From: Bifidobacterium breve
GTDB taxonomy: Bacteria; Actinomycetota; Actinomycetes; S36-B12; UBA5976
Direction: 5' to 3'
NCBI GenBank assembly: GCA_945861165.1
Contig: CAMATO010000003.1
Location: 1 to 27,559, forward strand
DNA length: 27,559 nt
Under the pieces are notes generated by a model. The model had not been told where the DNA came from and searched no databases. It was given only the letters and a program-made list of their open reading frames with translations. Made by a program: the position numbers and the translations under genes. Position 1 is the stretch's first letter. Each line of letters opens with the position of its first letter. Shown piece after piece: positions 7,118-14,973 of this stretch.

Positions 7118-8194
7118 ATGCATAATCCAGAGTCCCGAAAAAGACTATTTTTTAGCCTGCTTTTGAGCCTGAGTCTCATCGCTGGGCACGCGATTACATC
7201 TATCCCAGTAGTTTCTGCAACCAGTTCATTTAAATTTACAACTGGATCTTCGGTATTAACCAAAGCCCAAAAAGCAGCTTTAAAAGATTGGGTAGCAAAA
7301 TCTGGTACGGATGCACCGTACCTAGTCGTTGGCGCAGCAGGTGAATTGCCTGGGGTAAGCGATAGCCAAGTTCGAGGACTTGCGAAAAAACGTGGGCAAG
7401 TGGTCAAAGCTTATTTAATAGGACTTGGAGTGAACCCGGCAAACATCACAACAAAGATAAAAGTTACGAAATTTGGAACTGTGCCAAAATTTGAGATAGT
7501 GCAAAGTTATGCAGCTAAAACTATTCCAAACACACCAAACCCTGAGCCAGCTCCACCTGTTGTGATTTCCTGCGCCGCTGGCGGGACTTGCGTAGTTGGA
7601 GATACAGGCCCAGGCGGGGGAATTGTTTTCTATGTTTCTAATACCAACTTCACCTCTATCGGCTCTACCTGTAATACCGCATGTAAATATTTAGAGGCAG
7701 CACCTGCCAGTTGGGCGGGTGCTGAAGACCCACACCGAAGTTGGGCAGAGAACACCTACTGGCACACAATTGTTAATAATGCCAGCTCACCAGAGACTGC
7801 AAATCAAAGCGGAATTGGTTGGGGCTATTTCAATACCCGGGCAATCATCTTGCAGGGAAATAGCAATACCGCGACCTCTGCTGCAGCCCTCGCTGATTCT
7901 TATAATGTCACACTTGACGGCGCTGAAGTCGCGGACTGGTATCTGCCATCATTTGATGAGCTCAATCAGATGTGTAAATGGCAACGAGGAGTTGCCTGGA
8001 TATCAGATGCAACAGTTTGTACAGGTGGAACTGCCAACACTGGACCAGGTGCAGCAGGATTCGCATCAGAAGACTACAACTCATCGACTGAATACAACTA
8101 TGGCTACAGGACGGTCATAAATTTCTCCAGTGGCAGTCATGGCCCCGATGGTAAGGACACAGCGCGCCGCGTTCGGCCAATACGGGCTTTTTAA
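7118..8194 (+). CDS. Secreted protein with OmpA-like and DUF1566/Lcl-type domains
   Basis: The 358-residue product begins with a signal peptide (about 1-34: basic RKR, hydrophobic LFFSLLLSLSLIAG, likely cut after VVSA). Residues 37-130 resemble the OmpA C-terminal fold: FTTGSSVLTKAQKAALKDW, then SQVRGLAKKRGQVVKAYLIGLGV. A proline-rich linker (135-148) leads to a C-terminal domain beginning GDTGPGGGIVFYV (161-173). That domain contains WYLPSFDELNQM (274-285) and ends in RRVRPIRAF, as in DUF1566/Lcl-like domains often found in secreted or surface proteins. Eight Cys lie in the C-terminal half. A surface-binding role is plausible but unproven. It diverges from the TetR gene. The gene is richer in G and C than its neighbours. 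Alternative: a general cell-surface adhesin module. Confidence 0.8.
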   Translation: MHNPESRKRLFFSLLLSLSLIAGHAITSIPVVSATSSFKFTTGSSVLTKAQKAALKDWVAKSGTDAPYLVVGAAGELPGVSDSQVRGLAKKRGQVVKAYLIGLGVNPANITTKIKVTKFGTVPKFEIVQSYAAKTIPNTPNPEPAPPVVISCAAGGTCVVGDTGPGGGIVFYVSNTNFTSIGSTCNTACKYLEAAPASWAGAEDPHRSWAENTYWHTIVNNASSPETANQSGIGWGYFNTRAIILQGNSNTATSAAALADSYNVTLDGAEVADWYLPSFDELNQMCKWQRGVAWISDATVCTGGTANTGPGAAGFASEDYNSSTEYNYGYRTVINFSSGSHGPDGKDTARRVRPIRAF

Positions 8195-8249
8195 CCCTTG
8201 TTCTATTTAATTTTGTTTTTACCATAGTGAATGCATAGATCATTGCTAA

Positions 8250-8468
8250 AACAATGCGCTGGGTGAACCAATAACTGTTGTTGATAAAATTGCAGCCCCA
8301 CCTGTGACTTTTAGGCACTATGCCGAGTTGTTACCCTCAGACTTTACTTCAACAGCTAAAAACATAGAAAAGGCTTTTTCTGAGTCGCACGTTCGGAACA
8401 ATCAAAAACAACTCGTGGCAATTAAATCAATTGATGAAAATCGTACTCTGAACTGCGAAAACTCTTAA
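8250..8468 (+). pseudogene. Coding remnant with intact 3' end
   Basis: A frame of 72 sense codons stays open from 8250 (right after an in-frame TAA) to the TAA at 8466-8468. It begins NNALGEPITVVDKIAAPP, continues VTFRHYAELLPSDF and ends DENRTLNCENS. There is no ATG; the only usual start codon upstream of most of it is GTG at 8304, without a clear ribosome site. The composition looks protein-like rather than random. Its stop shares TTAA (8465-8468) with the stop of the convergent YHYH gene. I do not recognise the family. It is most simply the 3' end of a gene whose 5' part was lost when the neighbouring DNA arrived; a short expressed protein from 8304 is the alternative. Confidence 0.45.
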
Positions 8469-9331
8469 GGCTTACGTGATGTACCCATTGCTGGCATCGG
8501 TTCAGCTGCACGACCAGTAGCAACAGTTGCGGTGCCGGTAAAACAACCGATTATGTATGGGAAATTAGTTGTTACGTGATAACCATATGATCCATCTGGT
8601 TGAGTGCGACCATTACATGTATCTAAAACATCACTGGATTTAGATGTTTTATAGGTATAGGCACTCCAAGAATTTGTGGTGGGATTACCAGTTTTAAGGT
8701 AACCAGATTTCATCATTGTGGTCTTTGTGCATTTACTATCTAGACAACCAAGGGTGGTATAAATCGGAAAACCATCTAAGGCATAACCCAGAATTTTTTG
8801 TTTGGATAAATTACATTGTTGAACCAAAGTAATTGCGTGGTGATGATATTCACGGCCTGGTCCGGTGTGACCACCGCAAGTATCCATAATCTTGTTATAA
8901 ACCGGATCACCATATGCTTGCGCAGTTGGCATTGGACCTTCAGTTGGTCCATAAATTGGCAAACCACTAACTGTAAATCCAAGGGTACCTAAAACATTTT
9001 TAATAGTTGTGACAGATTTTGCTTTCACAGGATTTAATGGAACAGACCAGCTCCATTGTTGCGCTGCTAGTGCGTTGGGAGTTTTTGGTTCAAAAGGAAA
9101 ACTGATCATTCCATTTGAAACTACTTTTAATTGAGTCGTGCTGCAAGAAACTGAGAGTGAAGGTTTTGCATAACCAGCACCTGCTCCGACTGATTTTGAC
9201 AAATTTGGGAATGCTGCTGTTGGACATGCTTTAGCTTTTGGAGGCACATTGCCTGCCCAGCTTTGACTACTGATCGTAAAAAAGAAAACGACTAAAGAAC
9301 CAAACACACCAAATAACAGATATTTTTTCAC
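8465..9331 (-). CDS. Secreted YHYH domain protein
   Basis: The 288-residue product starts with a signal peptide (1-26, ending SSQSWA). It then shows the YHYH family pattern: GLPIYGPTEGPM (123-134), DTCGGH (150-155), EYHHHAI (161-167), GYALDGFPIYTTLG (182-195), DTCNGRT (237-243) and YGYHVTTNFPYIIGCF (249-264). The clustered His, Tyr and Cys suggest metal or redox chemistry outside the membrane, but no function is established to my knowledge. Paired cysteines fit disulphide bonds. The start is GTG at 9331, with TACTCT (9338-9343) ending six bases before it and no ribosome site. Its stop overlaps that of the remnant on the other strand. Confidence 0.88.
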   Translation of the reverse strand: MKKYLLFGVFGSLVVFFFTISSQSWAGNVPPKAKACPTAAFPNLSKSVGAGAGYAKPSLSVSCSTTQLKVVSNGMISFPFEPKTPNALAAQQWSWSVPLNPVKAKSVTTIKNVLGTLGFTVSGLPIYGPTEGPMPTAQAYGDPVYNKIMDTCGGHTGPGREYHHHAITLVQQCNLSKQKILGYALDGFPIYTTLGCLDSKCTKTTMMKSGYLKTGNPTTNSWSAYTYKTSKSSDVLDTCNGRTQPDGSYGYHVTTNFPYIIGCFTGTATVATGRAAEPMPAMGTSRKP

Positions 9332-9337
9332 GATTTT

Positions 9338-9343
9338 AGAGTA
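9338..9343 (-). promoter_or_regulatory. Candidate leaderless -10 box of the YHYH gene
   Basis: On the minus strand TACTCT ends six bases before the GTG at 9331, and no Shine-Dalgarno is present. No convincing -35 box is found 16-18 bases upstream. Confidence 0.4.
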
Positions 9344-9491
9344 TCAGAGCAAGCGCAGAGAGGTATTAAATGGGGCCAAATTTAATTAAGTGTAAAACAG
9401 CTTTTTTCAACTTCAGCAGGTTTATCAGCCCTCACCCGTATACAGATAAATACGATGAAGTTGATTCTTATTAAAAACATTTTCACCCCAC

Positions 9492-9525
9492 CATTAGGTG
9501 CGCTAATGTGGGTTCTAATTAACCC
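9492..9525 (+). promoter_or_regulatory. Two adjacent inverted repeats upstream of the DUF4307 gene
   Basis: CATTAG (9492-9497) and CTAATG (9503-9508) form perfect 6-base arms around GTGCG. One base later GGGTT (9510-9514) and AACCC (9521-9525) form perfect 5-base arms around CTAATT. The ribosome site AGGA follows at 9529-9532. The first repeat looks like a repressor site; the second could be a hairpin in the leader RNA. The rest of 9332-9539 is AT-rich and shows nothing else that I can name. Confidence 0.4.
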
Positions 9526-9539
9526 GTTAGGAAAAGCAG

Positions 9540-10028
9540 TTGCCAACTAATCGAGATCAATGGCCAGCACACATTCAAGAAAGATATCCTCAACCAGGCA
9601 AACCTTGGTTTCTAGTAGTTGTCGCAGCTATTTTTGTGTTGGTAATTGGTGCCTTTGTTACAACTGGAATTGCCAGGGTAATAAATCCTCCTTTGAGTGA
9701 AAAGTTACTCACTTGGGATATTAAAGATAAAAAAAATGTGGAAGTTATTTTTGAAATCACTAGACCAATTGACATGAATGTTTGGTGTTTAATTAGAGCT
9801 CAGGATTTTTATATGACCGACATTGGTTATGCCATCCTAGAATTTCCTCAAGACGGTGCTGATTACAAACAAATCAATTACGTCTTAAAGACAGCTTCCG
9901 AAGCTTTTACTGTGGAAGTAATTAACTGTGACAAGGATCCAAATTCCACACTTTTTACTGCACCACAATTTGCTCCTGGTGTTGAAATCCCTCAACAAGA
10001 TCCCCCAGCCGTTAATTCAGGCAAGTAA
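9540..10028 (+). CDS. DUF4307 family membrane protein
   Basis: The 162-residue product has a basic and aromatic N-terminus (NRDQWPAHIQERYPQPGKPW), one transmembrane helix (about 23-43, WFLVVVAAIFVLVIGAFVTTG) and an extracytoplasmic domain. DUF4307 is an actinobacterial family of unknown function, normally encoded between mca and greA. The start is TTG at 9540, chosen because AGGA lies 7 bases before it and no ATG is available. greA begins 15 bases downstream on the same strand. The mca gene expected on its upstream side is absent here. Confidence 0.85.
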   Translation: MPTNRDQWPAHIQERYPQPGKPWFLVVVAAIFVLVIGAFVTTGIARVINPPLSEKLLTWDIKDKKNVEVIFEITRPIDMNVWCLIRAQDFYMTDIGYAILEFPQDGADYKQINYVLKTASEAFTVEVINCDKDPNSTLFTAPQFAPGVEIPQQDPPAVNSGK

Positions 10029-10029
10029 G

Positions 10030-10035
10030 TACAAT
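10030..10035 (+). promoter_or_regulatory. Candidate -10 box of greA
   Basis: TACAAT, five of six matches to TATAAT, ends eight bases before the greA ATG at 10044, directly after the DUF4307 stop. It could give greA its own nearly leaderless transcript besides read-through from DUF4307. No clear -35 box or ribosome site is visible. Confidence 0.4.
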
Positions 10036-10043
10036 TAAAGACT

Positions 10044-10529
10044 ATGAATACTGCATCTACTTGGCTTACCCAAGAATCTTTTGATCGACTTAGCGCTGAA
10101 CTTGTGGACCGATCAGGTCCGATGCGTTCTGAAATTACAAAAAAAATTGAATTAGCAAGAGAAGAAGGCGACCTAAAAGAAAACGGTGGTTACCACGCAG
10201 CTCGTGAAGAGCAAGGTAAAAATGAAGCACGAGTTCGCCAACTTAAACAAATGCTTGAAACTGCTCAAATTGGAACTCCCCCTAGTGACACCGGCACAAT
10301 TGCGATAGGTCATGTTGTGACAGTTGAATTTGCAGACGGTGACACTGAAAGATTTTGGTTAGTTTCCAGAGAAGAAGCAGTTCATTCAGCTATGGATGTT
10401 TATTCACCAGATTCACCACTAGGAAATGCTGTGTTAGGTAAAAAACAGGGAGACAATTCTGCCTTTGAATTACCAAACGGCAAAGAAATTACAATTGTGA
10501 TTAAGAAAGTTGAAACTTACCAGGCTTAA
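10044..10529 (+). CDS. greA: Transcription elongation factor GreA
   Basis: GreA enters the secondary channel of RNA polymerase and stimulates cleavage of backtracked RNA. The 161-residue length is normal. Residues 5-80 form the coiled coil, with the acidic tip residues D43 and E46 in EEGDLKENGGYHAAREEQ. Residues 85-161 form the FKBP-like domain with VTVEFADGDTERFWLV, SPLGNAVLGKKQGD and the ending ITIVIKKVETY. The gene lies behind DUF4307 as in many actinobacteria. Its stop codon shares TTAA (10526-10529) with the stop of the convergent ABC permease. Confidence 0.97.
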   Translation: MNTASTWLTQESFDRLSAELVDRSGPMRSEITKKIELAREEGDLKENGGYHAAREEQGKNEARVRQLKQMLETAQIGTPPSDTGTIAIGHVVTVEFADGDTERFWLVSREEAVHSAMDVYSPDSPLGNAVLGKKQGDNSAFELPNGKEITIVIKKVETYQA

Positions 10530-11365
10530 CGGCTGGTTGCTTTTCTAAATTTCTTTCCTGCCAGTGGCATAAAAATCGCAGTAATAACAACCAACCAAAT
10601 AATTGTGGTAATTATGGGATGTTGTAATGAAAATGGTGCATCAGGGGAAACTTGAATTGGATAGCCAAACAAATATCGGGTAGCAGCCACAATGGAAGTA
10701 ATCGGATTCCATTCAGCAAAAAATCTTAACCAAGTAGGCAAAGTTTCTGTTGGCACAAAAGCATTAGACAAAAACGTTAATGGAAATAACCAAGCAAAAC
10801 CTGCTGTGCTTGCTACTTGAGGAGATGAAACTGATAAACCAATGGTGGAACCAATCCATGCCATTGAAAAACCAAAAGCTAATAACAACAGGTAAGCAAA
10901 CACTGCATTAGCAAATCCACCACTGATTCTCCAACCAATTGCTAAACCAGTTAAAGACATAATGAACAAAGTAATCACACTTCTTACTAAGTCAGCTAAA
11001 TTTTGACCAAGTAACACACCTGTGGTGTTCATGGGTAGAGACTTAAAACGATCAATGATGCCAGAATTCATATCAGCGTTTAAGCCGATTGCAGCAGATG
11101 CTCCAGCAAAGGCAATTGTTTGCACAAAAATTCCTGGGATCAGAAAAGATCTATAGGAACTATCGCCCACATCAATTGCTCCACCGAAAACGAAAGCAAA
11201 AAGCAAAATGAAAATTATGGGCTGAACCACATCAAAAAATAACACTTCTGGGTTTCTTCTAAATCTAAGTAAATTTCTCCAGGCAATCACGGATGAATCA
11301 TGAAACAACCAATAAATCTTGCCGTGCTTGCTTGCATATTGTTCAGTCATTGAACGTGAATTCAT
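10526..11365 (-). CDS. ABC-2 type transporter permease (DrrB-like)
   Basis: The 279-residue product is a six-helix ABC-2 permease. After the amphipathic stretch SSVIAWRNLLRFRRNPEVLFFDVVQPIIFILLF (split here only for description) come the hydrophobic segments and the motif AWLFPLTFLSNAFVPTETLP, typical of the DrrB/daunorubicin-resistance group. WLRFFAEWNPITSIVAATRYL follows near the C-terminus. It works with the ATPase encoded just upstream: the stop of that gene and the ATG here overlap as TAATG, so translation is coupled. Such pairs export hydrophobic drugs or lipids; the substrate is unknown. Confidence 0.93.
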   Translation of the reverse strand: MNSRSMTEQYASKHGKIYWLFHDSSVIAWRNLLRFRRNPEVLFFDVVQPIIFILLFAFVFGGAIDVGDSSYRSFLIPGIFVQTIAFAGASAAIGLNADMNSGIIDRFKSLPMNTTGVLLGQNLADLVRSVITLFIMSLTGLAIGWRISGGFANAVFAYLLLLAFGFSMAWIGSTIGLSVSSPQVASTAGFAWLFPLTFLSNAFVPTETLPTWLRFFAEWNPITSIVAATRYLFGYPIQVSPDAPFSLQHPIITTIIWLVVITAIFMPLAGKKFRKATSR

Positions 11366-12345
11366 TATTTTCGTCCTTTTTTGGTTGCAACTGTTTCGTC
11401 TTCAACTTTTACTTCTTCAGCATGATGACCTGTTAAAGATAAGAAAACGTCATCCAATGTTGGTCTTCTCAGTTGGATTTCTTTTATTTCAATTTTAGCC
11501 ATATCTAAAGCTCTTACCGCTTCCACAACTTTTACCCCGCCACCAGAAACCGGTGCCTGAACATGTTCGCCTTCCACCACAACTTTGCCACTGGCCATGC
11601 TTTGCAAAGCCACAGCGGCTTGAGACGCTTGTGCTTGGGAAACAACAACATCTATTCTTTCGCCACCGACTTGAGTTTTTAGTTCGTCAGCTGTTCCTTG
11701 CGCAATAACTTTGCCTTTATCAATAACCGCAATTTTGTTTGCTAATTGATCAGCTTCTTCTAAATATTGTGTTGTTAACAAAACAGTTGTACCTTCGTTT
11801 ACTAAATTTTGGATTACATCCCACATCATCAGTCTTGATCTAGGATCCAAACCTGTGGTTGGCTCATCCAAAAATAAAATATTAGGATTAGCAATTAATG
11901 ATGCAGCTAAATCAAGTCTTCTTCTCATTCCACCCGAATAAGTTTTAACTATCCTTTTCGAAGCGTCAGTTAAACTAAAGCGTTCTAATAAATCGTTAGC
12001 TTTCATAACAGCTTCTTTCTTAGGCAATCTAAAAAGTCTGCCTAACATAACAAGATTTTCAATTCCAGTTAAATTTTCATCAACTGATGCATTTTGACCA
12101 GATAGTCCCATAATTTCGCGAGCATGTTCAGGATCATTAATTACATCTACTCCTGCGACAGTGGCGCTACCTGAATCAGGTGTTAATAAAGTTGTCAGCA
12201 CTCTTACTGCGGTGGTTTTACCAGCACCGTTTGGTCCTAACAAACCAAAAACTGTGCCCTCTTCAACTTGTAAACTTAATCCAGCAAGGGCTGTTACTTC
12301 CCCATATTTCTTAACTAAATTATTGGCTTCAATTGCGATTGACAA
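11365..12345 (-). CDS. ABC transporter ATP-binding protein (DrrA-like)
   Basis: The product of 326 residues has Walker A GPNGAGKT (about 37-44), the ABC signature YSGGMRRRLDLA (about 136-147), Walker B NILFLDEPTTGLD (about 155-167) and the DrrA-typical TTQYLEEAD switch region with Q in place of His. A C-terminal extension of about 110 residues containing LRRPTLDDVFLSLTG is characteristic of DrrA proteins. Two TTG codons can start it (12348 and 12345); GGAG ends five bases before 12345, which I prefer. ilvA ends 41 bases upstream on the same strand, so read-through is possible, although there is room for a separate promoter. Confidence 0.93.
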   Translation of the reverse strand: MSIAIEANNLVKKYGEVTALAGLSLQVEEGTVFGLLGPNGAGKTTAVRVLTTLLTPDSGSATVAGVDVINDPEHAREIMGLSGQNASVDENLTGIENLVMLGRLFRLPKKEAVMKANDLLERFSLTDASKRIVKTYSGGMRRRLDLAASLIANPNILFLDEPTTGLDPRSRLMMWDVIQNLVNEGTTVLLTTQYLEEADQLANKIAVIDKGKVIAQGTADELKTQVGGERIDVVVSQAQASQAAVALQSMASGKVVVEGEHVQAPVSGGGVKVVEAVRALDMAKIEIKEIQLRRPTLDDVFLSLTGHHAEEVKVEDETVATKKGRK

Positions 12346-12386
12346 CAAAACTCCAGATTTTTTTGATTAATTAAATATTACTTCAT

Positions 12387-13604
12387 TTATTGAACTTGTG
12401 CATCGTGGCCTAAGGCCTTGATGTGATTTAAAACATCTTTCTCATGTTCTGTGCCACGAGTTTCCATTGTGATGTTTACCGCAACTTCATCAAGGGCAAG
12501 TAATGGGTCTGTTCTGAGATGGAATACATCCAAAATATTTGCACCGAGACTGCCAATTTGGGTAAGCAAAAGTGCTAATGAACCTGGTTTATCTTTGATT
12601 CTGATTCGAACAGTTAAGTATCTTCCAGCAGAGGCTAAACCTGTTTGCATAATTCTTTCTAATAACAATGGATCAATATTTCCACCAGATAAAACAATTG
12701 CCACTGGACCTTCAAAATGTTTCGGATTAGCAATGAATGCTGCTGCAGCAGCAGCGCCACCTGGTTCGGCTAATAGTTTGCCTCGTTCTAAAGTTTGCAA
12801 TATTGCAACTGATAATTCACTTTCACTTACCGTAATAATTTCATCAACATAATCTTGGATGATTGCAAAAGGCACATCTCCTGGTTTACCTACCGCTATG
12901 CCATCGGCAATTGTGTTCATAGATGTAAGGGCAACTGGTTTTCCTGCTTTTAGTGATTCTGGGTAAGCAGCAGCGTTAGCTGCTTGTACTCCGATTACTT
13001 TTACTTGCGGATTTAATTCTTTGATAGCTAAAGCGGTTCCTGAGAGCAAACCACCACCACCTGTACAAACTAAAACTGTTTTAACATCAGGCATTTCTTG
13101 TAATATTTCTAATCCCACTGTGCCTTGTCCGGCCACGATGTGGGGATGATCAAATGGTGAAATAAACACCGCACCACTTTTTTCACTGGCTTCTTTGGCT
13201 GCAGTAATTGCTACATCTAATGTTTCTCCAATGAATTTAACTTCCGCACCATAACCTTTTGTGGCAACAACTTTTGTAATTGAGGCTCCGACTGGCATAA
13301 ATACTGTTGACTTGATTCCCAGCAATTGTGCAGCTAAGGCAACGCCTTGAGCATGATTTCCAGCACTTGCTGCTACTACCCCTTTTTTTCTATCTGCTTC
13401 AGAAAGTTGAGACATTAAGTTATAAGCACCACGGATTTTGAAAGATCCAGCGCGTTGTAAGTTTTCTGGCTTTATCGCCACAGGTTTACCAATTTGTCTT
13501 TCTAGCCAACCTGCATTTATTAATCTTGTTGGACGAATAATTCCATTTAATCTTTTTGCTGCTTCTTGAACATCATTGAGAGAAACTGAATGTTTATTAG
13601 TCAT
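12387..13604 (-). CDS. ilvA: Threonine ammonia-lyase with ACT domain
   Basis: This PLP enzyme converts threonine to 2-oxobutanoate, the first committed step towards isoleucine. PLP binds K56 in GSFKIRGAYN; the phosphate-binding loop is CTGGGGLLSG (about 180-189). Residues 1-320 form the catalytic fold, and about 325-405 a single ACT-like domain (LTVRIRIKDKPGSLALLLTQ). The 405-residue, one-ACT form matches the medium class found in many Gram-positives, which may be catabolic or biosynthetic; allosteric behaviour cannot be predicted from sequence. AGGAG lies 8 bases before the ATG. It diverges from the MFS gene. Confidence 0.94.
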   Translation of the reverse strand: MTNKHSVSLNDVQEAAKRLNGIIRPTRLINAGWLERQIGKPVAIKPENLQRAGSFKIRGAYNLMSQLSEADRKKGVVAASAGNHAQGVALAAQLLGIKSTVFMPVGASITKVVATKGYGAEVKFIGETLDVAITAAKEASEKSGAVFISPFDHPHIVAGQGTVGLEILQEMPDVKTVLVCTGGGGLLSGTALAIKELNPQVKVIGVQAANAAAYPESLKAGKPVALTSMNTIADGIAVGKPGDVPFAIIQDYVDEIITVSESELSVAILQTLERGKLLAEPGGAAAAAAFIANPKHFEGPVAIVLSGGNIDPLLLERIMQTGLASAGRYLTVRIRIKDKPGSLALLLTQIGSLGANILDVFHLRTDPLLALDEVAVNITMETRGTEHEKDVLNHIKALGHDAQVQ

Positions 13605-13645
13605 CTAAGTTTCTCCTCTTGTACTTACTCTTGGCTATCTGATTA

Positions 13646-13655
13646 AGTTTAAACT
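13646..13655. promoter_or_regulatory. Palindrome between ilvA and the MFS gene
   Basis: AGTTTAAACT is a perfect 10-base palindrome in the 79-base divergent spacer. It lies about 12 bases before TAGGCT (13668-13673), the likely -10 box of the MFS gene. It may be an operator for one or both genes, but a chance origin in AT-rich DNA cannot be excluded. Confidence 0.25.
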
Positions 13656-13683
13656 ACTAACACCCCATAGGCTAGAACTCATT

Positions 13684-14925
13684 GTGACTTTATTGCAAAC
13701 TTTAGGTCGAAAAATTCGACACAATCCGTGGTTACGGGGGCTTCCAAACGAAGTAGCCGTTCTCTCACTTATAGCTTTTTTCGTTGCGATCGGTTTTGGA
13801 ATAGTTGCTCCCGCCATACCTGTATTTGCCAGATCTTTTGGAGTAAGTGCTCTGGCTGCAAGTTCTGTCGTTTCGGTTTTTGCATTTATGAGATTTGCTT
13901 CTGCTCCAATTTCAGGTTTATGGGTTAACCGATTTGGGGAAAGAATTGTTCTTACCACTGGTTTGCTAATTGTTTCATTATCAAGTTTTTTTGCTGGATT
14001 TGCGCAAGATTTCAATTACTTATTAATTCTTAGAGGTGCCGGTGGTTTAGGAAGCACAATGTTTACTGTTGCCGCTTTTTCGTTGCTGTTAAGAATTGTC
14101 GCTCCTGAAAAACGAGGGCGTGCTGCAGCGGCTTATCAAGGTGGATTTTTAGTTGGTGGATTAGCTGGACCTGCAATTGGTGGAATTGTGATTGCCATAT
14201 CTTTGCGAGCACCGTTTTTCTTTTATTCATTTACTTTGTTACTGGCCGCTGGAGCATCAGCTTTCTTTTTAAATGCCCATGACAAAGAAACTAACCAGCC
14301 TAAGGAAAGATCTAAAGTTTCAACTTCTTTACAAGCTTTTGCTACCGCATTAAAAAACAGAGCTTATACGGCAGCACTTTCAGTTAATTTAGCTACAGGA
14401 TTTGTTTCCTTTGGAATCAGATCATCTATTGTGCCACTTTTTGTTGTCGAAGAACTTAAAGCAAGTCCATCCTTAATTGGTTTTGGCTTCTTGGCCACAA
14501 GTCTTACCCAAGCTGCATTACTTTCTTATGCCGGAAAATCTACTGACCTTAAAGGCAGAAGACCTTCCATGATTTTTGGCACATCTGTTTTGTTTTTTTC
14601 TGTAATAGTCCTAGTGGCTTTTGAAAACACAACCGGATATTTAATTTCCATGGCCATTGCTGGAATTGGTGCTGCGTTTATGGGTGCTGCTCCAGCAGCG
14701 GTGATTGGTGATGTCACTGGTGGAAAAAATAGTGGACCAGTTGTGGCCGCTTTTCAAATGACAAGTGATTTGGGTTTAATTATTGGTCCTGTTGTTGCTG
14801 GGGCATTGGTTGATTCAGTTGGTTTTGGTTGGGCCTTCATGACTGGAGCACTTGTGTCATTAGTGGCAGTTTTCTTCTCAGTGATCATGCCCGAAACAAA
14901 ACCTAAGAATGAAGTCATTAATTAA
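13684..14925 (+). CDS. Major facilitator superfamily transporter
   Basis: The 413-residue product has about twelve hydrophobic segments in two halves joined by a charged loop near 195-210 (HDKETNQPKERSK). Family marks include NRFGERIVLTTGLLIV after the second helix, RGAGGLGSTMF in helix four, GGLAGPAIGG in helix five, and DLKGRRPSMIFG in the second half. It looks like a drug:proton antiporter type, but the substrate is unknown. The start is GTG at 13684; TAGGCT at 13668-13673 would give a leader of only a few bases, and no ribosome site is visible. msrA follows after 48 bases. Confidence 0.9.
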   Translation: MTLLQTLGRKIRHNPWLRGLPNEVAVLSLIAFFVAIGFGIVAPAIPVFARSFGVSALAASSVVSVFAFMRFASAPISGLWVNRFGERIVLTTGLLIVSLSSFFAGFAQDFNYLLILRGAGGLGSTMFTVAAFSLLLRIVAPEKRGRAAAAYQGGFLVGGLAGPAIGGIVIAISLRAPFFFYSFTLLLAAGASAFFLNAHDKETNQPKERSKVSTSLQAFATALKNRAYTAALSVNLATGFVSFGIRSSIVPLFVVEELKASPSLIGFGFLATSLTQAALLSYAGKSTDLKGRRPSMIFGTSVLFFSVIVLVAFENTTGYLISMAIAGIGAAFMGAAPAAVIGDVTGGKNSGPVVAAFQMTSDLGLIIGPVVAGALVDSVGFGWAFMTGALVSLVAVFFSVIMPETKPKNEVIN

Positions 14926-14955
14926 TTGGCGTTAAAGTCGTTTATGCATCACAAT
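14926..14955 (+). promoter_or_regulatory. Candidate msrA promoter
   Basis: TTGGCG (14926-14931) and CACAAT (14950-14955) are 18 bases apart, directly after the MFS stop. A strong ribosome site, TAAGGAGAT, follows 6-7 bases before the msrA ATG. Confidence 0.4.
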
Positions 14956-14973
14956 TTAGGTAAGGAGATATAA

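Noticed and set aside
6955..7407. Minus-strand frame spanning the TetR/DUF1566 divergent spacer
   Set aside because: It overlaps the signal peptide and OmpA-like coding region antisense and ends in the promoter region; it has no family resemblance.
7719..8120. Second plus-strand frame inside the DUF1566 domain region
   Set aside because: It lies wholly inside the secreted protein gene in another frame, with no ribosome site or domain. The main frame has the conserved WYLPS and RRVRPIRAF blocks.
6149..9539. Prophage, IS element or integrative element at the accessory segment
   Set aside because: No integrase, transposase, terminal inverted repeat, flanking direct repeat or adjacent tRNA is seen.
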